From assembly GCA_035236585.1 (NCBI GenBank), contig CP141136.1, positions 33,316,949 through 33,380,948 on the forward strand: a DNA stretch of 64,000 nucleotides. Direction: 5' to 3'. Positions within the stretch are counted from its first letter, which is position 1. Each line of letters opens with the position of its first letter. This document shows, one piece after another, positions 24,201 through 31,700 of the stretch. The notes beneath the pieces were generated by a model, which had not been told where the DNA came from, did not search any database, and worked only from the letters and a program-made list of their open reading frames with translations. A program made the translations under genes and the position numbers. This DNA is from Warburgia ugandensis (taxonomy: Eukaryota; Streptophyta; Magnoliopsida; Canellales; Canellaceae).

Positions 24201-27200
24201 TAGTAAGCTTGGAGTCTGTTTTAAAGGTGTTAAAGGAGAATCAATTGGTGGTTAAAAATGTTCTTTCGCACAATCTGATTTGGAGTATCTATACCACATA
24301 ATTTCTAAAGACAGGTTGAAAGCTGATACACCTAAGGTTGAATGCATGTTTTAATGGCCTGTACTTAAGATGTGAAGGGATTGAGGGGTTTTCTTGGACT
24401 CATGGGGTATTATAAGAGGTTTGTAAAGAACTATGGGAAGAGAGCTAAGTGCCTCTCACTAATTCGTTGAAAAAGAACAGTTTTTACTGGGGAAATGAAG
24501 CTCAGGAAGCCTTTGAAGAGTTGAAGAAAGCTATGGTGAGTGTTCCAGTTTTAGCTATGCTGGATTTCTCTAAACCTTTTGAAATCGAAGCTGACACTTC
24601 GGGTATGGGTATTGGTGCTATTATGATGCAAAAGGGATATCCATTAGCATTTTTGAACCAAGCACTATCAGCTAGAGCACAAGAAAAATCTGTCTATGAG
24701 CGTGAACTAATGGCCATTGCATTCAAAGTACAGAAATGGCGTCATTACCTGTTGGGGCAACACTTTATCATTCAGATAGATCAAAGCAGCCTAAAGTATT
24801 TATTGGAGCAAAAATTACTTAATGAGGGTCAACAAAAATGGCTTGCCAAGTTGGTGGTATTCAATTTTTCTATTCACTATAAACTGGGCAAGGAAAATAG
24901 GGTGGCTGATCCATTATCTAGGAGAAAAGAATATTTCAGACCTCCTGAGATAGCTACTGCTACGAGTGTCTTGTTCCCATGATACTGTACTATTTTCTGC
25001 CTTATCCATTGCAGCCTTCCATGGGTTAGATGGCTTAGAGGAAGAAATACAACAAAATTCTAAGTTACAGACCATTGTGCAAGACTTATTAACTTATCCA
25101 AATAGCCACAATGCTTACTCTCTAAGGCAGGTACACCTGTTCTTTCGTGGGAGACTAGTTATTCCCAAGGGTTCCCCTCGGGTTTCCTCTTTCTTATGAG
25201 AATTTCATGCAACAACAAGTGAAGGGCATTTAGGCTATTTTCAAGCATACAAGAGGCTTTCTAACCTACTCCACTGGGATCAGCTGAGACGTGATGTTCA
25301 GCAGCTTATAGCCGCCCATGAGATATGCCAAAAAAGAAGGTATTCAGCCCTTGCTCCCGGTGGATTTATTCAGCCTTTACCCAATCCTAAGCAAGCTTGG
25401 GAGGATATATCTATGGTTTTTGTGGGTGGACTACCAAAGGCATATAATATGGATACTATCTTAGTTGTTGTTGACCGCTTAACCAAGTACAGCCACTTCT
25501 TTACCTTGTGTCACCCCTTCTCTGCAAAAGATGTTGCAGCCCTCTTTCTTAAGGAAGTGGTGCGTTTGCATGGATTTCCTAACTCTATTGTTTCAGACAG
25601 TGATAGTATCTTCATGAGCCACTTTTGGAACAGACTGGAATAATTCTTAAACATAGGTTTACTTATCATCCTTAATCCGATGGTCAAACCAAAGTGGTGA
25701 ATCACTGCTTAGAGACTTATTTATGGTGCTTTGTGGTAGACAAACCTCAAAATTGGCCCAAGTGGATACTGTGGGCTGAATATTGGTAGAATACTGCACA
25801 CCAATCTTCAACTGGGATGACACCCTTCAAGGCCTTGTATGGCCAAGACCCACCTCGCCTTCTTAAGTTCACTGATGGTGGTTCAACTGTAGAGGAAGTG
25901 AACCAGCAGATTTCTGACAGAAACAGGATTTTACAAGACCTAACAGATAACCTGAGTGCTGTTCAGTCTCAAATGAAGGAATTGGCTGATAAGAAACACC
26001 GTGATGTTTAGCTTCAGGTGGCAGATAAAATATACTTGAGAGTGCAGCCTTAAAAATTGGAGTGACTTGTAAATAAGCCTAACGAGAAGTTGAGTCCGCA
26101 GGGCCTTTTGCAGTTTTACAGAAAGTTAGAGAGGTTGCCTACAGACTGGAATTGCCTCCTTCAGTCAAAATCCATTCAGTTTTTCACATCTCACAATGAA
26201 GAAGTCATTGTCACCTTCACTTTCCAGCCAGCCTCTCTAGACATTTCTCTCTAATGAATTTGAAGTGCAACAAGTTAGAAGGTTGGTTGACGGAAAATGA
26301 GATCTTGATCAAGTGTCATGGTTTACCAGAATTTGAGAATACCAGAAAATCATATGACGCTATCCTTGAGCACCTTCAAGATTTTCACCTTGAGGACAAG
26401 GTGGCTCTCGTTGTGGGGGTGGAGGGGTTTGTATTGGTGCACCTCCAATCATGAAGGTTTACTCTAGGAGGGCGACAGGGTAATTTCTATAACTACACGT
26501 GGACCAATCAGGGAACGGGAGTTTATCATGGGTGATGATGAAAAAGCAAGGAGAGGGAGAGTACAGAAAAGGAGGAGAAAAAAGTCTAAAGCTATTCTAG
26601 GAGTCAGCCCCTCGAAGGCCTGGGAGCTACTTGTTTTTTTCTTTTTGTTCTTTCTTCAGCATTTTTTCCTTTTGCTGCAAATCCTTTTCCAGATTTTTGC
26701 CATTCCATTGTTCACAGAAAGCTTTAACAAAGATAAATCACTGTTCTATAATAAGATTCACTATCTTTTTGTCTCTATTTGGTCTTCAAAAAACCCAAGT
26801 TCCTATCAGGTTTTTACACTTCATACTTGCTCAAATTTAAACCACCTGCCTTCTTAAAGCTCAATTTGTGTTTTAGGTAAGGATCATGGGTTGGCATTAT
26901 GAAACATGTTCAATGAATCAACCTTGAAAGCAGAGTAAAAATGTTTCCCACTTGAGTTCAACTTGAAAGATTCTTTACATAGCAAGATTCTTGTGATCTA
27001 TGTAGTTAGAGGCGCAAGGCCCACCTAGGAGCAAGGGGTTGCACCTGGAGCCTCGAGGGCCTAGGCGCGTGCCTGAATCACAAGGCGCAAAAATAATTAT
27101 TTAACAATTACAGAAATAACAAAAAAATCCTAAAGCTTGAAATAAAAACATCACACATGCACTCACAAGCAAGAGGAAGCTATATATGTGGATGGAAATA

Positions 27201-28757
27201 TGTTTCAACAAATAAAGACCGAAAAAATTATTTTTTTCAATTTCTGTAACTGTTATTTTTGAAAATTTTGAAAAATTAACATTAAAATACAAAAACGCAT
27301 GGAAAAAGACATCACACATGTCCTCACAAACAAGGGAAGCTACATATGGGGATGGAAATATGTTTTAATGAATAAAGACAAAAAAATAATTTTTTTCAAT
27401 TTCTGTAACTGTTATTTTTGAAAATTTTGAAAAAAATAATATTATAATACGAAAAACCATGAAAAAAGACATCACACATGTACTCACAAGCAAGGGAAGC
27501 TATATATGGATGGAAATATGTTTCCATGAATAAAGAAAAAAAAGTTCAATTTCTATAACTGTTATTTCAGAAAATTTGAAAAAATAACCTAAATACAAAA
27601 AAAAGCACGAAAAAACATCATGCATGCGCTCACAAGCAAGAGGAAGCTATATATGTGGATAGAAATATGTTTCAATGAAGAAATACAAAACAAAAAACAA
27701 AATCAATTTCCACAACTTATATTTTTGAAAAGGAGAATAAACACGAAAAAACCCCAAAAAAAACTTAAATATATGGCAAAGAAACATAAAAATCAAATGG
27801 AATATTTGTTTATATATGTTGTTGAATATAGCATAGTATTGTATAGCTTTACTTAGCCTTAGTCTTAGTTTTGTTTTATTTTTAGTCCCACATTGTACAG
27901 TTAGGAGCATGTAACTATCCTTGTTTAGTATATATATGTGGTAAGTGTGAGGTGCAAAATCACCAACACACATTCACCCATTCTAAGGGTTTCTCTCTAT
28001 CTCTCTCTCTGTTGGCTAAACACATAGAAGTGGATTGTCATTTTATTAGAGAAAAGATCGTGTCAGGATGTATTGCTACTAGCTTCGTCAATTTAAATGA
28101 TCAACTAGCAGACATCTTCACAAAATCTCTTTGAGGACCTCGAATTAAATTCATTTGTAACAAGCTTGGTGCATATGACTTATATGCTCCAACTTGAGGG
28201 GGAGTGTTGAATATAGCATAGTATTGTATAGCTTTACTTAGCCTTAGTCTTAGTTTTGTTTTAGTTTTAGTCCCACATTGTACAGTTAGGAGCATGTAAC
28301 TATCCTTGTTTAGTATATATATGTGGTAAGTGTGAGGTGCAAAATCACCAACACACATTCACCCATTCTAAGGGTTTCTCTCTATCTCTCTCTCTCTTGG
28401 CTAAACATATAGAAGTGGATTGTCATTTTATTAGAGAAAAGATCTTGTCGGGATGTATTGCTACTAGCTTCGTCAATTTAAATGATCAACTAGCAGACAT
28501 CTTCACAAAATCTCTTCGAGGACCTCGAATTAAATTCATTTGTAACAAGCTTGGTGCATATGACTTATATGCTCCAGCTTGAGGAGGAGTGTTGAATATA
28601 GCATAGTATTGTATGGCTTTACTTAGCCTTAGTCTTAGTTTTGTTTTAGTTTTAGTCCCACATTGTACAGTTAGGAGCATGTAACTATCCTTGTTTAGTA
28701 TATATATGTGGTAAGTGTGAGGTGCAAAATCACCAACACCCATTCACCCATTCTAAG

Positions 28758-28791
<34 letters not shown>

Positions 28792-31700
28792 CTCTACTTT
28801 AACATATGTAATAAGAACCCATCATGATTTATCTCAAAAAGTAAACCCAAAAAAAAAATTTGAAAAAATGGTACTATTTTTTTACGTTTTTTAACAGAAA
28901 ATAGTGCTTGAAGTGAAGATTCATGGATCCATACCTTTTCTTTCTTAGATTTGTGAAAGGTTGAAGAGGAATGGTTGTTTTCAATATATGAGGTCTCAGG
29001 AAAAGAGAAAATAGGGTTGGAAGATGAAGGGGAAAAAAAAAAACAAATTTAATTTTTTAACTAGTCGTCAACTATGCCCGATAGTCGGAGGCGCACCTAA
29101 ACTAAGGCTCCAGGCACGTGCCTAGGGGCTGGGGCCTCGACTCCCCTACGATTCTTTCCCATCCAGGCGATGAACTTGCAACTTGCACCTAGGCGCATCC
29201 AGGGCACACCTAGGTGGGCCTCTAACTACATAGCTTGTGACAAATTCTACACATGGAATAGTAAATATTTTGTGTTCTTTTTTTTTCTTTTTTTTTGAAG
29301 TTAGACACACACCCACTCAACACAACCTCCTGGTCACCGAGGTGACTCCTTGTGCCACTGATGGACCATTAGCTGTCCACCATATGATCTTCAATTTCAA
29401 ACATTGTAGTCATGTACTAGCAATCAAGATGTTGTGACTTGTATTTTGTAGTCCTGAAGTTTTGCGTGATGGTGTTCATGTACTCTACCAAAGAAGCTTG
29501 AACTATCTCAAAGCTTATGCTAATATGGCCAAAATTCTAAATCAAGCTGGAAGGAAATAAAAGAACTAAGAGGACCTTCTAACTAAGTATTTCAATAGCT
29601 GGAGATTGCTTACAACAGTCATTCTGCAACTAGTAGATATTAGGGATCAAACATTTTGGTGTAATAATGATATTCAAGATCTTCTTGGGCTATCCTACTC
29701 TCCATTATGAGCACCAACAGTGTATATTATTCATAGTTCAACTCTTGATGTTACAAATGCATTTGTTTTTGTTCCTAACAAGGCAAAGCAAGAGGTGGTA
29801 TTCATAAGTCGTAGCCACAGGTGTAGCCAGCAAACAAAGTGGTTGGAATCCATGTGACACTAGGAAAAATATCATACCATAAAATGGATTCAGCACCTTT
29901 AAGCAGCAACCTTCACATGAGAGTACAGCTCTAGGTTCAGACAATTCCCTTTGTGCGACCTTTCCTGAAGTCATATGGTTCAGGCTCCTGCAAACCCATA
30001 CATTCATCCATTTAAAATGCAGAGACAACATTCGATGGCTCCACTTCCATAACTTCTATAAAGTACACAAGTATAGGGAAGCTTTTTTTTATGGAAGCTT
30101 GTCTTCTTTCTCAGCGTCTAGGATAGTTTGCACAGTGCATCTAGATCATATGGTTGGTCAGTGTAACCTTTTGTGTTAGTTCATTGCATCAATTATGCTG
30201 AAGACTCCAAGATGGTTCTCTAGCCTATTTCATTTGTAGGGATGTTATGTAGTCTCAGCTCAACTTTCTTCCCTTTGCTATTGTTATTTCCTTTTCACTT
30301 GCTAATGTATCACACATCCAGTCTAATGTAGATGTTATCTGTAACTTGAATTTATATTCGTTGAATTGAATTTCTAAAGACTTCAGTATCAAGAGAACAA
30401 TTCGTGGGTTCATGAGCCTGACATTTGTGCCTCTTCTGCACCTAGAAGGGTCTCAAGTGGTGCTCTGCTCCTGTAAATAACATGGAATGTTTTCATAGCA
30501 CACTTTGGTCTACTGCATGCTTCTCTTTATTTCATCCGGTTTACCTCTATATGTCCAATTAATCTGAAAGAATTGGAACATTCTCCAGCATCATGAGAGG
30601 AGACCATGGCAAACAAACATGTTGATACTTGCTAATGCATATTACATCAAGAACCAAGTCACTCTTCAATTTCAATCGTGTTATTATCTGAATTGCTCTG
30701 GGAATCAGGTGTACAACCATTGTCAAATCAAATGCACTTTCATTCTACAAGAGCTAAAAATTGAACTAAAGGTAACTGTTCAATTTATTATGTATAGTCT
30801 AAGTCTTGATGTGCAATATAAGATGCTCAGAATGACCTTGATTTCATCAAATAAGCTTTCACAAATGCTTTCATAAGTTACCACACACGGAAGAAAACCG
30901 GTAAATACAAAACCAATACCTTTTCGTGCACACCAGGAAAAAGAATCAGTACTAGAGACAGAACAAGTAAAAGCAAGAGCCTATGAGTTTCCTAAATTGG
31001 GCTCTTTATATCTGCTTGTCAGTTAACAAAGGCAACAGCAGAAAAAATGTGGGCACTTAACATGTTGAGTAGGATGAGATCAAGGCTTGCATGAGAAAAT
31101 TAACTGGCCAAAACTAAGCAATAGAGTCAGTGAAATAGATATACCAGAAACATGAGCGTGATGGGAGCAGGAGCGTCCTTTTTTCTTTTTGCAAAGAGAA
31201 TGGCAGGCATTAGTTTGTGCTCTTCCCTGAAGTATCCGCACTTCATTATTGATGCACATTTGCTGCCTAGAACCTAATATCACCATCTTGGGCCTGAAAT
31301 CCTCTGACAGTTATCAGTGAAACAGAAAAGAACTTTTACACCATGTAAAGGGTGATAATGGTCAACCATCATTCATCAACCCCAATAATTATGTCCAGAG
31401 AAAAGAGCAGAGTAATATAATTGAGGCATCCACTCTTTCTTTTCTTCTTTCTCTTCTTTCGTTTTGGACAGGCTGTGGCTCCACATGAACCCGATATCCT
31501 AATAAATTGAAAGATACAGAAGCCAACTAGAAAGTACAACCAAATTTGTATATAGACAACAAATCACAATCGTAACAAACTGATAATATTCACAATCACG
31601 GAAATTATAAACCAGACAAGTGTTGGTTATTGTTAAACCAAAAAGAAAAGCAACTTATATGCATGATAGTTGAAATTGGTTTGAAACATCCTGCAAGTCC

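Larger units (their letters stand above)
21455..26808 (+). mobile_element. Gypsy-2: complete Ty3/Gypsy chromovirus with target duplication
   Basis: The 5' LTR is 21,455-21,840 and the 3' LTR 26,435-26,808. GGTTT flanks the element exactly at 21,450-21,454 and 26,809-26,813. The primer-binding site TGGTATTAGAGC (21,845-21,856) is the usual initiator-methionine tRNA type with one change. The internal order is gag, protease, RT, RNase H, integrase, chromodomain. The coding part is full of stops, so the element is complete in structure but dead. It lies in the antisense direction to RTEL1 within intron 3. Confidence 0.93.
26998..29233. mobile_element. hAT-like non-autonomous DNA element with nested Copia array
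   Basis: Terminal inverted repeats begin CTATGTAGTTAGAGG at both ends, followed by CCCACCTAGG after a short gap on the left. Flanks are CTTGTGAT (26,990-26,997) and CTTGTGAC (29,234-29,241), an 8-bp target duplication with one mismatch, as expected for hAT elements. Both ends have GC-rich CCTAGGCGC-type subterminal words. Without the Copia array and its duplication, the element is about 1.25 kb and has no transposase. Confidence 0.8.
17697..31144 (-). other. RTEL1: RTEL1 intron 3, 13.4 kb, transposon-filled
   Basis: A GT-AG intron between exons 3 and 4. It holds three Au SINEs, one full-length Gypsy and one hAT-like element containing a Copia array. The unlisted stretches 17,697-18,025, 18,230-18,958, 19,150-19,360, 19,565-21,449, 26,814-26,989 and 29,242-31,144 show no gene. 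Confidence 0.85.

Noticed and set aside
27118-27780. Regular repeats that could suggest a CRISPR-like array
   Set aside because: Units are about 160 bp, diverged throughout, with no short identical repeat and unique spacer pattern. The host is a plant.
27647-28743. Three near-identical antisense frames (about 85 codons) in the Copia array, also at 1,998
   Set aside because: They are antisense readings of the LTR and RNase H end, copied because the DNA is copied.
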